Assembly: GCA_964597315.1 (NCBI GenBank)
Contig: CAZQXD010000011.1
Coordinates: 1 to 64,000, forward strand
Direction: 5' to 3'
Source of the DNA: CAZQXD01 sp964597315
Lineage (GTDB): Bacteria > Pseudomonadota > Gammaproteobacteria > Competibacterales > Competibacteraceae
DNA length: 64,000 nucleotides
Numbering within the stretch: the stretch's first letter is position 1; each line of letters begins with the position of its first letter. This document shows, piece by piece, positions 1 through 7,682 of the stretch. Position numbers and translations under genes: made by a program. Under the pieces are notes generated by a model. The model saw nothing but the letters and a program-made list of their open reading frames with translations. It was not told the DNA's origin and ran no database searches.

Positions 1-42
1 CGAATTTCCAAGTTGTTAATTATAGTACATTTTTTTAGATAG

Positions 43-288
43 TGGGAATTGCTGGATAAGAGACCGTATCTAACTGTAGATGATTATGGTATGGGCGGTG
101 TGTGGTTGCTAATTGACGCTCGATCGGTAAAAAAGATTGAGGCCAAATATCCTAAACTAAAAGCCTACGAAGACAAACTAGAATGAATATCTAAACAAGA
201 CAAGGTGGAATATATCCAGGAAATCGAAAAGATTGAATGCCACTGGGATATTGATGCAAAGCCAACAGGTTGGCTTGCAGCACTGTGA
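43..288 (+). pseudogene. Broken integron-cassette ORF, unknown family
   Basis: The frame reads WELLDKRPYLTVDD..., is interrupted by TGA at 184-186, and continues in the same frame to TGA at 286-288. A TAG at 40-42 lies directly upstream and no start codon is visible. The composition is protein-like on both sides of the internal stop, so this looks like one small gene of about 80 codons that has decayed. It ends 6 bp before an attC site, as cassette genes normally do. I do not recognise the family. A GTTAATT at 15-21 could be the cassette 5' boundary, but it pairs only partly with the R'' heptamer at 295-301. Confidence 0.55.
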
Positions 289-294
289 GTAAAC

Positions 295-369
295 ATTTAG
301 CAAGTCAATCAACTTCGCGCCTTCAGCGCCGGACGCAGCAAAGCTGCGCCGTTTATTGAGACGCTAGAC
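295..369 (+). other. attC recombination site (integron cassette)
   Basis: R''-like ATTTAGC (295-301) is followed by AAGTCAATCAA. The opposite arm TTATTGAGAC leads into R'-like GCTAGAC (363-369). The arms are imperfect reverse complements around a GC-rich centre, and the site follows the stop codon of a small ORF, as in gene cassettes. The outer heptamers depart from the RYYYAAC/GTTRRRY consensus at one position each, so this may be a decaying site. No integrase gene is visible nearby. Confidence 0.7.
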
Positions 370-696
370 ATGGAAAATTTGAATATTTTTCACAGTTTTG
401 CTCTGTGATATTTTACAAAAATTACAAGAAAATTTTGATATTGTTATTCGTTTGTCACGCTCATAAATAATGCGCCAGTTATTTTCACTGCTGGTATGCG
501 TAGGGGCGAAAACAACCAGTTTACAAAAAGTTTGTGCATATCTGACAGAACACTTCTAGTTCATGCAATAACATTAACTTTGCAATTGGCGTGAACTCAA
601 TATCGCCTAAACATTGCACTTGTTCGTATTTCATACCCCATACCTGAGAGTAGATACCTGCTTTTGTAAGTGATCTAATAGTAAAGGAGTGCGAAA
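370..696. other. Intergenic, AT-rich, no gene assigned
   Basis: This is an AT-rich stretch between the attC site and the M23 peptidase gene. No convincing plus-strand gene is present. A short minus-strand open frame (65 codons ending at 521) has protein-like composition near 560-660, but there is no ribosome site or family match that I recognise. An AAGGAG Shine-Dalgarno at about 684-689 serves the next gene. Confidence 0.5.
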
Positions 697-2205
697 ATGA
701 AAAATCGACATACCCCAAAATCTATTCGTGCAATCAGTTTTTGTTTGGGCGTATCCACTGTCATATTGCTTGCCCCGCTAAGCGAGGTGCTCGCTCATAA
801 CCAGGGAAGCGATGCGACTCGCCCGTTCTTTCAGGCGCCATTTCCATGTGGACAGATGTGGGAGGCGAAAACGTACAAGGGTCACTCGCCGGATCAGGAC
901 AGCATCGACCTGTCCGAGTTCGATAGCAACGGTGTGAACACCTCCGACGGCCAGCCGGTGCTTGCGTCGGCTGCGGGAACCGTGATCAAAAGCGAGAATT
1001 CAGGCGCATCCGGCGGATGGGGGGTCGTCATTGATCACGGTGACGGCTGGGTTACGGCCAACTCGTACCACATGCAAGAAGACAACCCCTGGCCGATATC
1101 TGTTGGCCAGAAAGTTGCTCAGGGAGAACAGCTCGGCCGCACGGGCAAAACTGGTAGCACAACCGTTCTTCATCAGCACTACACACAGCTCAACCACTAC
1201 CATCTTAATTCGTCAGTCAAGAACGCGGTTCGGGTCAAATTCAACGGCTCGTCTATCGACACACACGCCGGGGACCCGGAGTCATGGGGTGATGGCGAGC
1301 AGATCATGAGTCAAAACTGTGCTGGCAACTCATTCATGGGCTGGAATCGGGCGGGCAAGCGCTATCATCTGATATACAAGCCAAGCAGCGGCACCACGAA
1401 GATCGTTCGCATGAACCCGAACGGCTCTGTTAGTACCACCTATGAGAAGACCTGGTCCAAGGGATGGACCCACTTTATGCCTTTCTACAATGGTTCCGGG
1501 CACCCGCACGCCATCGTCTACAAGCAAGCAACGGGAAAGGTGAAGTTCTTGCGATTGGGTCTCAACGGCGACAGCGTAACCACCCTCAAAACTAGACAAT
1601 GGGCGCCGGGTTGGACCCATTTCGTACCGTTCACCAAGAACGGAGATCAATACTTTCTAGCCTATGATTCCGTTCACGGCAACGCCAACATTGATCGCAT
1701 TCTCGTAACCAGTGAGGGTTCGAGTACCATGTACAGTAGTTCCTCATGGGTCAAGGGCCGTACTGCCATCGTGCCCTACACGCAGGGCCCAAACCAGTAT
1801 TTGTTACTGTATAAGGGCGGCAACGGAGAGGCCAAGGTCATCAAGGTCAACGGGGCAGGCGATAATATATCCACTAGCTCCGTCTGGAACGATAACTGGT
1901 CGACTGGCTACACCACCCTGACACCAATAACCCACAAAGGCGCACGTTATTTGTTCGGATACAAGGCCGAAACGGGATTTGCAAAACTTATGAAGTTCAA
2001 ATCGAACGGTCAGGGAGTGAGTACAGTCAAGACTATGAATTGGACTAGATCTTGGAGCGCCTTCTCTCCCTACGCCCAGGATTCACAAGGACACCTCCTC
2101 ATCTACAAAATTGGAACCGGCGAGGTAAAGACCCTGCGTCTGAAACTAGACGTCGGCGGCTTCGATACAATCTGGTCTGGCTCTTGGACCTTAGGCTGGA
2201 CTTAA
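697..2205 (+). CDS. Secreted M23-family peptidase with C-terminal W-x-x-GW repeats
   Basis: A 502-residue exported protein. Residues 1-33 form a signal peptide (basic start, hydrophobic core, cleavage after VLA). Residues about 48-215 resemble a LytM/M23 zinc endopeptidase: GHSPDQDSIDL supplies candidate metal ligands, followed by DHGDGW, GRTGKTGST and HQHYTQ, where HxH is the usual second motif. M23 enzymes cut peptidoglycan cross-bridges or elastin-like peptides. From about 220 to the end there are roughly six repeats of 43-48 residues, each with a Y-K-x-x-x-G core and ending in W-x-x-GWT, as in bacterial beta-propeller or lectin-like tails of secreted hydrolases. A signal peptide and AAGGAG 7 bp before ATG support the start. 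It sits in a mobile region and may have been acquired. Confidence 0.75.
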   Translation: MKNRHTPKSIRAISFCLGVSTVILLAPLSEVLAHNQGSDATRPFFQAPFPCGQMWEAKTYKGHSPDQDSIDLSEFDSNGVNTSDGQPVLASAAGTVIKSENSGASGGWGVVIDHGDGWVTANSYHMQEDNPWPISVGQKVAQGEQLGRTGKTGSTTVLHQHYTQLNHYHLNSSVKNAVRVKFNGSSIDTHAGDPESWGDGEQIMSQNCAGNSFMGWNRAGKRYHLIYKPSSGTTKIVRMNPNGSVSTTYEKTWSKGWTHFMPFYNGSGHPHAIVYKQATGKVKFLRLGLNGDSVTTLKTRQWAPGWTHFVPFTKNGDQYFLAYDSVHGNANIDRILVTSEGSSTMYSSSSWVKGRTAIVPYTQGPNQYLLLYKGGNGEAKVIKVNGAGDNISTSSVWNDNWSTGYTTLTPITHKGARYLFGYKAETGFAKLMKFKSNGQGVSTVKTMNWTRSWSAFSPYAQDSQGHLLIYKIGTGEVKTLRLKLDVGGFDTIWSGSWTLGWT

Positions 2206-2236
2206 CCGCAACTCAGGAAAGGAAAGTTGGAAAACA

Positions 2237-2291
2237 TGCCGCAAAGAATAATAGAGGACAGACCACGGTTTTTTATTATATCTTTGCGGCA
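2237..2291. repeat. Inverted repeat upstream of REP-type transposase remnant
   Basis: TGCCGCAAAGA (2237-2247) and TCTTTGCGGCA (2281-2291) are perfect 11-bp inverted arms, with ATAATA extending the pairing through a bulge. The loop contains AGAGGACAGACCACGG, a string I recall as typical upstream of Y1 (RAYT) transposase genes in gammaproteobacteria. Such palindromes are the substrate type for this transposase family. Confidence 0.55.
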
Positions 2292-2312
2292 ACCTTCTGA
2301 AGAGAAGCATCC

Positions 2313-2497
2313 ATGCCCCGACGCCCAAGAATTGTTCTGCCAGGCGTCCCCTTGCATCTGATCCAGCGGGGCAACAACCGCCAGGCATGCTTCTTTGCTG
2401 ACGGCGGCTACCGCTTCTACCTGGATTGGTTACCATCGAGTTGAACCCGGTGCGTGCTGGTATGATCGAGCATCCGGCGCACTATCGGTGGTCCAGT
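2313..2497 (+). pseudogene. REP-associated tyrosine transposase (Y1/IS200-like) remnant
   Basis: The N-terminus starting at ATG 2313 (MPRRPRIVLPG, then LIQRGNN and a FYLDWL block) is that of TnpREP/RAYT proteins. At about 2426 it joins, in another frame, IELNPVRAGM...YRWSS, the C-terminal signature of the same family. The central part, with the HUH motif and catalytic tyrosine helix, is missing. The copy is therefore dead through an internal deletion, and the IS3-family element abuts its 3' end. In life these enzymes mobilise REP palindromes; an inverted repeat of that kind lies just upstream. Confidence 0.75.
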
Positions 2498-2567
2498 CGT
2501 AAGCTTTCCCGATCGAGCGACAGACAGATAGTAGAGCTTTCTGGCACATTATGCCTAGGAGGCTCAG

Positions 2568-2834
2568 ATGAGAAAGTCACGATTCACCGAAACACAGATC
2601 GTAGCGATCCTGAAGGAAGCCGATGCTGGCCTGAAGGTTGGCGAACTCTGCCGCAAACACGGGATATCCGACGCGACTTACTACAAGTGGAAGTCGAAGT
2701 ACGGCGGTATGGAAGCATCCGACCTTAAGCGGAATCGGGATCTAGAGGTGGAGAACGCCAAGCTCAAACGGATGTACGCAGAACTCGCGTTGGAGAACGC
2801 GGCGATGAAGGATCTCATCGAAAAAAAGCTCTGA
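2568..2834 (+). CDS. IS3-family transposase OrfA
   Basis: An 88-residue DNA-binding subunit. Residues 1-50 form the helix-turn-helix typical of IS3-family OrfA (FTETQIVAILKEADAG, LCRKHGISDATYYKWK). Residues 55-88 form a leucine-zipper-like coiled coil ending in DLIEKKL. The sequence resembles the IS407-type branch. An A7G run at 2821-2828 lies just before the stop and is a plausible -1 slippery site that would fuse OrfA to OrfB to give the active transposase. Confidence 0.88.
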   Translation: MRKSRFTETQIVAILKEADAGLKVGELCRKHGISDATYYKWKSKYGGMEASDLKRNRDLEVENAKLKRMYAELALENAAMKDLIEKKL

Positions 2835-3679
2835 CGCCGACCGACAGGCGCGAAGCAGCGAGATACCTGGTTGAGCAACATCACCTGCCCATCTCTCGCT
2901 CCTGCAGCTGCCTCGGAGTGCATCGGTCGGCGTACTACCGAGCCCCTTTGCACGGGACGGTGCGGGATGCCGAGATCATCGCGGCGTTGGCCGCTCTGGT
3001 CGAAGGCCGCCCGAGCCGAGGCTTCTGGAAGTGTCGCAAGCTGCTGAAGCGCCAGGAGCATCTATGGAACCACAAACGGATTTACCGGGTTTACAAGCAG
3101 ATGAAGCTGCACCTGCGCCGACCGGCCAAGAAGCGACTGCCCAAGCGGCTGCGGGCGCCACTGTATGTGCCTCGGCTGCCCGATACTGTGTGGTCAGCGG
3201 ATTTCAGGAGTGACACGCTGGCCTGTGGGCGCCGGTTCCGCACCTTCAACGTTGTCGATGACTTCAATGGCGAGGCGCTGCATATCGAAATCGACACGTC
3301 GATCACCTCGGCGCGCCTGGTCAGGATATTCGAGCGATTACAGGCCCAGCACGGACTGCCGCAGGTACTGCGCACCGACAATGGCCCGGAGTTTCTTGGC
3401 GAGACCTTCACCAGCTGGGCCAAAGAAGCGGGTATGGCGATCCAGTCCATCCAGCCAGGCAAACCGAACCAGAAGGCCTACGTGGAGCGATTCAACCGGA
3501 CCTACCGCGACGAGCTGCTGGATCAATACCTGTTTGCACGACTGGATGACGTGCGCGAGGCCACGTACTGGTGGCGAATCCAATACAACGAGGAGCGACC
3601 CCACGATTCATTGGGTGACTGCACACCCGCAGAAGCCCGACAACAAGCCGGAAACTCTACTTTTGAACTGTTGCCTTGA
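2825..3679 (+). CDS. IS3-family transposase OrfB (DDE integrase), made by -1 frameshift
   Basis: This is the catalytic part of the IS3 transposase. The frame is open from the A7G slip site, so the protein reads ALTPTDRREAARYLVE... before the first usable internal GTG at 2918. The N-terminal HTH_21-like region (GVHRSAYYR, SRGFWKCRKLL) precedes an rve integrase core with WSADFRSD (first Asp), LRTDNGPEF (second Asp) and GKPNQKAYVERFNRTYRDELL (catalytic Glu), then YNEERPHDSLG. All DDE residues are present and no internal stop is seen, so the element may be active. Confidence 0.85.
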   Translation, partial: KALTPTDRREAARYLVEQHHLPISRSCSCLGVHRSAYYRAPLHGTVRDAEIIAALAALVEGRPSRGFWKCRKLLKRQEHLWNHKRIYRVYKQMKLHLRRPAKKRLPKRLRAPLYVPRLPDTVWSADFRSDTLACGRRFRTFNVVDDFNGEALHIEIDTSITSARLVRIFERLQAQHGLPQVLRTDNGPEFLGETFTSWAKEAGMAIQSIQPGKPNQKAYVERFNRTYRDELLDQYLFARLDDVREATYWWRIQYNEERPHDSLGDCTPAEARQQAGNSTFELLP

Positions 3680-3758
3680 CGGGAAAGCTTACGTCTTGCG
3701 TGCTATGTTTCAAAAATGGCGTACGATAGCCGTTTTGTCGCCTTTGAGCGTGTTTACT

Positions 3759-4655
3759 ATGTCCATCCCCAATCACCGGATTGAATCCAGCGTCCCCGAT
3801 TTCCTAACCTCGCGTACCGTTGAAGTCAAGGGAAGCCAGATGCACTATCTGGAGGCTGGCGAGGGCGATCCCATTGTGTTTGTGCATGGCAATCCGACCT
3901 CGTCTTACCTCTGGCGCAACGTGATGCCGCATATTACGAGCCTTGGCCGATGCATCGCTGTGGATCTTATAGGGATGGGGCGGTCTGACAAGCCCAACAT
4001 CGGCTACCGGCTGGCCGACCACGCAGCGTATCTCGACGGCTTCATTGAAGCCCTTAACCTCCGCCGCGTTACGTTTGTCATGCATGACTGGGGCGTGTCT
4101 CTCGGTCTGCACTACCTTGCCCGCTACCCCGACCGCGTCCGGGCCGTCGCGTGGATGGAAGGGCGGCTCCATCCGGTCGCATCGTGGGACGACTTCGACG
4201 AGGGCAGCCGCAAGATATTCAAGCAGCTCCGCACTGAGGGCGTCGGTGAACGCATGGTGGTCGAAGAGAACTTCTTTGTCGAAACCATTCTGCCTGCGGG
4301 TACGCTCCGCGACTTTACCGATGAGGAGATGGCGGCGTACCGAGCGCCTTACCGCGACCCGTCCACCCGGTGGCCACTCCTTCGGTGGGCTGAGGAGATT
4401 CCCATTGAAGGCCAGCCAGCCGACATGCGGCAGATCCTAGACCGCTACCGGGAAGCCCTCGTCTCTTGCAGCCTGCCGAAGCTACTGATGCATGGGGAGC
4501 CAGGCGCGATCGTCGGTCCCGATGAGGTGGCCTGGTGCCGCCAGGCGTTGAGCCAACTGACCGTGGTGAATGTAGGCCCCGGCGTACATTTTCTGCCGGA
4601 GGATCAGCCGCATAGGATCGGTACGGTTCTAGCCGAGTGGCTTCGCGCCATTTAG
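3759..4655 (+). CDS. Haloalkane dehalogenase (alpha/beta hydrolase, HLD-II-like)
   Basis: A 298-residue cytoplasmic hydrolase that should replace halogen in haloalkanes by hydroxyl. The fold shows FVHGNPTSSYLWR with Asn45 (halide ligand), the nucleophile elbow VMHDWG with Asp110 and Trp111, GEPGAIV carrying the acid Glu as in LinB/DhaA-type enzymes, and GVHFLPED with the catalytic His. Length and order match HLD-II enzymes. The open frame extends upstream as an overlap of the transposase gene, but family alignment places the start at ATG 3759 (MSIPNHRIESSVPDF). It lies 66 bp after the IS3 element, which suggests acquisition. Substrate range cannot be read from sequence. Confidence 0.85.
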   Translation: MSIPNHRIESSVPDFLTSRTVEVKGSQMHYLEAGEGDPIVFVHGNPTSSYLWRNVMPHITSLGRCIAVDLIGMGRSDKPNIGYRLADHAAYLDGFIEALNLRRVTFVMHDWGVSLGLHYLARYPDRVRAVAWMEGRLHPVASWDDFDEGSRKIFKQLRTEGVGERMVVEENFFVETILPAGTLRDFTDEEMAAYRAPYRDPSTRWPLLRWAEEIPIEGQPADMRQILDRYREALVSCSLPKLLMHGEPGAIVGPDEVAWCRQALSQLTVVNVGPGVHFLPEDQPHRIGTVLAEWLRAI

Positions 4656-4864
4656 GGAAATTAGCCTTTGGTTACTCTGGCGTAAACTGGTGAACTTTCT
4701 TACTCAATAGTTTGTGGCCTCAGCGGCGCGGTATTGGCATGGAGAACTTTCTTTCTGGGTGTACTTGTGTCAGGTAAACATCCCTCGCAAACCCGGCCCT
4801 GGTGAGTTTGGCACGTTAGCTTTATCAGCCATTCAAAGCTGACTTTGTTTGCCCACAAATTAAA

Positions 4865-5113
4865 ATGATTTACGAAAAAATAGACCGGTGGCCAAAACGC
4901 CCTCATTGGTAAATAACAAAGCCACATTGGATCGGTGAAATCTCGCCAAGCGATATTGAACCACCAGAATATTGTCTAGTGAAACAGTGCGCTGATTGTA
5001 GTGTGCTAGAGACGATTTTCTATAAAAAATCGATCTGGGGATGATGGAAATGTTCATCAACAACAATTGAACGACGTTTTGCCTGGCCTGTTACTGAAGT
5101 GGAGTATCAATGA
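4865..5113 (+). pseudogene. Decayed small ORF upstream of DM13 gene
   Basis: One frame reads from ATG 4865 (MIYEKIDRWPKRPHW) through TAA at 4910-4912, then ITKPHWIGEISPSDIEPPEYC..., through TGA at 5042-5044, to a final TGA at 5111-5113. The final TGA overlaps the start of the next gene (ATGA). Codon-like composition on both sides of the stops and the coupled end suggest a former 82-codon gene of the same operon. I do not recognise the family. The 209 bp before it (4656-4864) show no gene. Confidence 0.4.
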
Positions 5114-5580
5114 AAAAACTAATCTTGCTTGTCGTCTCCCATACACTGGTTGCCCTCGTCGGTTTCGCTGCGGGTATATATACGCTGCCGATTCTTACCG
5201 CACCCAGCGCGCCATCGACAAACGAAGTGGCCGCAGCAGTCGAGCAAGCCGAGTTCAAAGGGCAATTCCGGCGTGATCTCGAAGGGAGTGATTTTCTGCA
5301 TTGGGGTGAGGGAACAATTTCGGTTGGCCAAGAGTTCATCGCCCTACAAGGCAAGATCGCTCCCGGGCCGGATTACAAGCTGTATCTGTCTCCTGAATTC
5401 ATCGAAACGGAGGCTGATTTCAATCGCTTGAAGCCGAAAATGGTTCGAATCGGTGATGTCAAAACTTTCGAGAATTTCATCGTCCCAGTGCCTGATACTA
5501 TCGACCCAAGCGCGTTCAATGCTGTCATCATATGGTGTGAATCGTTCGGCGAGTTTATCACTGCGGCCAGCTATAGGTAG
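5110..5580 (+). CDS. DM13 domain-containing exported protein
   Basis: A 156-residue protein. Residues 1-30 form a signal peptide or N-terminal anchor (MKKLILLVVSHTLVALVGFAAG). Residues about 50-156 form a DM13 domain: HWGEGTISV, LQGKIAPGPDYKLYLSP, ETEADFNRLKP, GDVKTFENFIVPVP and VIIWCESFGEFITAA. DM13 is a beta-sandwich proposed to act in electron transfer, with a conserved cysteine that is present here in IWCESF. Periplasmic location is inferred. ATG 5110 overlaps the stop of the decayed upstream frame. Confidence 0.85.
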   Translation: MKKLILLVVSHTLVALVGFAAGIYTLPILTAPSAPSTNEVAAAVEQAEFKGQFRRDLEGSDFLHWGEGTISVGQEFIALQGKIAPGPDYKLYLSPEFIETEADFNRLKPKMVRIGDVKTFENFIVPVPDTIDPSAFNAVIIWCESFGEFITAASYR

Positions 5581-5770
5581 CTGCCGCGATCCGAGAATGC
5601 TCAGAGGGGTTTATATCGAACGAGTAGGCATTGTTCTCGCAAGGGGCAACGCAACCATGCTCTACATGACCATACAGTCGGCTCCAAAAGCACTGTGCAT
5701 TTTCGGGTCGGCTGATGGCTGGTTTTATAAGCCAATAGCTTCAACCACTCCTGCAACATAAAGGTCATTC

Positions 5771-6631
5771 ATGAACATTGGGTTAGGTACTGCCAGTTTT
5801 GGCACCACAATCGATAAAGACTCCGCTTTCAGCATTCTGGATGCCTTTGTTAACCGTGGCGGAACAGTTATTGACACTGCCAATAATTACGCCTTCTGGA
5901 ACGGCATTGGTGGCGAGAGTGAATCTATCATCGGCGAGTGGATTCAGACTATTGACAGAGGCCAAATAGAAATTCATACAAAAATCGGAGCTCAACCAGT
6001 AGATGGTGACAAATTCGATTCTGTCGAAGGGCTAAGCAAAGCAAGCGTAGAAGTTGCAATTCAAAAGTCACTAGAACGGTTACAAACAAACTATATCGAT
6101 GTGCTTTATGCTCATATTGACGATATTGCAACCCCACTGAGAGGCACTTGGTCCGCTTTATCTGATGCAGTGAATTCAGGTATAGTGAAGAAGCTAGGTA
6201 TTTCAAACTACAGTGCGTCACGTATTAGAGAGCTAAGCGATGTGGTTTCAAAAAATAAATTGACGCCAATACGCTATGCGCAATATAGGCATACCATCAT
6301 ACCTCCAAAACCAACCGCAGATTTTGGTGTACAGGCATGCTTAACAGGCGATATACAAAATGCTTTGAAACAACTTGATGAACACGTCAATATTGTTGCG
6401 TATTCACCATTTTTGGATGGCGCATTTGAAATGGGCAATGCGTTACCGGACAACTATCAAACCCCCTCCAATGAGCTTGAAGTCTCGCGTATTCGGTATG
6501 AAGCAGAGCAACAGAATGTAACTCCATCTGCTTATGTGTTGAAATGCATTGCTGATCAAGGTATTTTACCTTTGACAATGACCGGAAAGCTTCATCGACT
6601 GGAGAGCAATTTGGCTTTGTTTAGCGCTTAG
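5771..6631 (+). CDS. Aldo/keto reductase
   Basis: A 286-residue NAD(P)H-dependent oxidoreductase with a TIM barrel. The AKR tetrad can be followed: Asp and Tyr in VIDTANNYAFWN, Lys in EIHTKIGA and His in VLYAHIDD. LGISNYSASRIRELSDV is the strand that lines the active site, and AYSPF is seen near the cofactor site. Length is close to the family norm of 280-330. Base composition is lower in GC than the core genome, in line with the mobile context. The substrate is unknown. Confidence 0.85.
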   Translation: MNIGLGTASFGTTIDKDSAFSILDAFVNRGGTVIDTANNYAFWNGIGGESESIIGEWIQTIDRGQIEIHTKIGAQPVDGDKFDSVEGLSKASVEVAIQKSLERLQTNYIDVLYAHIDDIATPLRGTWSALSDAVNSGIVKKLGISNYSASRIRELSDVVSKNKLTPIRYAQYRHTIIPPKPTADFGVQACLTGDIQNALKQLDEHVNIVAYSPFLDGAFEMGNALPDNYQTPSNELEVSRIRYEAEQQNVTPSAYVLKCIADQGILPLTMTGKLHRLESNLALFSA

Positions 6632-6736
6632 CGAACCTGGCCTCACAGCAGAGGCTAAGTACGTTCTCCTTTTAACCTGAGTCAGGTGATCTGAGAGGGC
6701 GTAAAAATCATGTATCCTATTGTTGGGAAATAAGAA

Positions 6737-7318
6737 ATGCTAGAAAAATTCAAAACAAACCTGGATGAAAAGTTCTCAGCACCCATGCTATGGGCACTGT
6801 CCATTGTTTCGTTTGTGATCAGTAAGTTGATCCAAACACAATGGCTGGATAAGAGTTACGCAGAGTCAAGGTTTCCGGTCCCCTTTTACGAAGGACAGAC
6901 CACTTTTGACGCCTTGGAAACAAAAGCGCATTTCCAAGTGTTGCTCGACCATGAAACGTTGGATATATTTTGGCGAACGCAATTTATCGACTTTGCCTAC
7001 ATCATTGCGACGTTTGTATTTACAGTTGCTGTCATGGCCGCCATCTACAAGATGTTGGCCTTTAACGCAAGTCTCCAGAGGTTTGCATGGCTTATGCTTC
7101 TCCTAATGCCATTTAACGTCATCATGGATGTTTTGGAGAATCTTGTCTCATTTGTTATGTTAACCAACCCTACTGGGTTTGCCGATTGGCTAATTTTTCC
7201 ATATTCCAGCTTCGCAGTAGCGAAGTTTGCATTCTACTTCATTGGCTATATTTGGATAGTAGTGGCGTTGTTGATCAAATTGACCCATTCAATAAGGTAC
7301 AGGTACTCCGCCGCCTGA
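6737..7318 (+). CDS. Four-helix integral membrane protein, unknown family
   Basis: A 193-residue protein with four predicted membrane helices at about 17-35, 88-110, 118-143 and 158-182, and a polar 50-residue loop after helix 1. It ends in a basic tail (KLTHSIRYRYSAA). A GGGAAATAAGAA stretch precedes ATG 6737. I do not recognise a named family. It carries the AT-rich base use of this region. The same frame stays open for 35 codons after the stop, which I take as chance. Confidence 0.6.
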   Translation: MLEKFKTNLDEKFSAPMLWALSIVSFVISKLIQTQWLDKSYAESRFPVPFYEGQTTFDALETKAHFQVLLDHETLDIFWRTQFIDFAYIIATFVFTVAVMAAIYKMLAFNASLQRFAWLMLLLMPFNVIMDVLENLVSFVMLTNPTGFADWLIFPYSSFAVAKFAFYFIGYIWIVVALLIKLTHSIRYRYSAA

Positions 7319-7667
7319 CATGAAGTGAATCGGTTGCTTAACAAGGCCACGAACTGGGATGCATTTCTGGTTTGCTATGTTCACCTGCCGATCCTGACCT
7401 ATGTGGATCTGGGCCTGGCTGGCGGTCGTCTGAGCGCCCTCATCACGGGGCCACCGCCGTGACTTCCATCCTAGGCATACCCCCGGCCACGGACCTGTGG
7501 GTGTGTCTGTCCACTAAGCAACAAGCGTCCAAGGCCAGCGGCTAGCCCTTCCCTACAATACGCTTTTCTCCGGCCGATAGGTTTATAATTGCTCACAAAA
7601 CGAAACAGTCGGGCTGAACCTGACGCCTCATTATCGTACAACCAGCCGATGCACCCAGGCCTTACAA
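7319..7667. promoter_or_regulatory. Intergenic with candidate promoter for DAHP synthase
   Basis: No gene is seen in these 349 bp. TATAAT at 7584-7589 is a perfect -10 box, but the -35 region about 17 bp upstream (CGCTTT) is poor, so it may need an activator. GCTTAAC at about 7336 resembles the left half of an attC site with no right half. The boundary between the low-GC mobile segment and the GC-rich core falls in this gap. Confidence 0.4.
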
Positions 7668-7682
7668 TTGGAAGCCACAGCT

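Larger units (their letters stand above)
2498..3693 (+). mobile_element. IS3-family insertion sequence
   Basis: The element is about 1.2 kb, the normal IS3-family length. It is bounded by perfect 14-bp inverted repeats, CGTAAGCTTTCCCG at 2498-2511 and its complement at 3680-3693. It contains orfA and orfB in the usual -1 relation. The flanking triplets (AGT left, TCT right) do not match, so no target duplication is visible; later rearrangement or a different exact end is possible. It truncates the REP-type transposase remnant on its left. Confidence 0.75.

Noticed and set aside
521..718. 65-codon minus-strand frame containing WGMKYEQVQCLGDIEFTPIAK
   Set aside because: Composition is protein-like, but there is no ribosome site, its start lies inside the peptidase gene, and no family is recognised. 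Mentioned only in the intergenic note.
3165..3758. N-terminal extension of the dehalogenase frame by 198 codons
   Set aside because: It overlaps the transposase orfB in another frame and has no similarity; dehalogenase homology begins at 3759.
4640..4820. GTTAGCT after TGGTGAGTTTGGCAC as a further attC site
   Set aside because: No matching R''/L'' arm at a proper distance; the best partner would give a site shorter than 50 bp with weak pairing.
7319..7426. 35-codon open frame after the stop of the four-helix membrane protein, and GCTTAAC as an attC half
   Set aside because: Short, no start codon or ribosome site, no recognisable similarity, and no second attC arm before the core genes begin.
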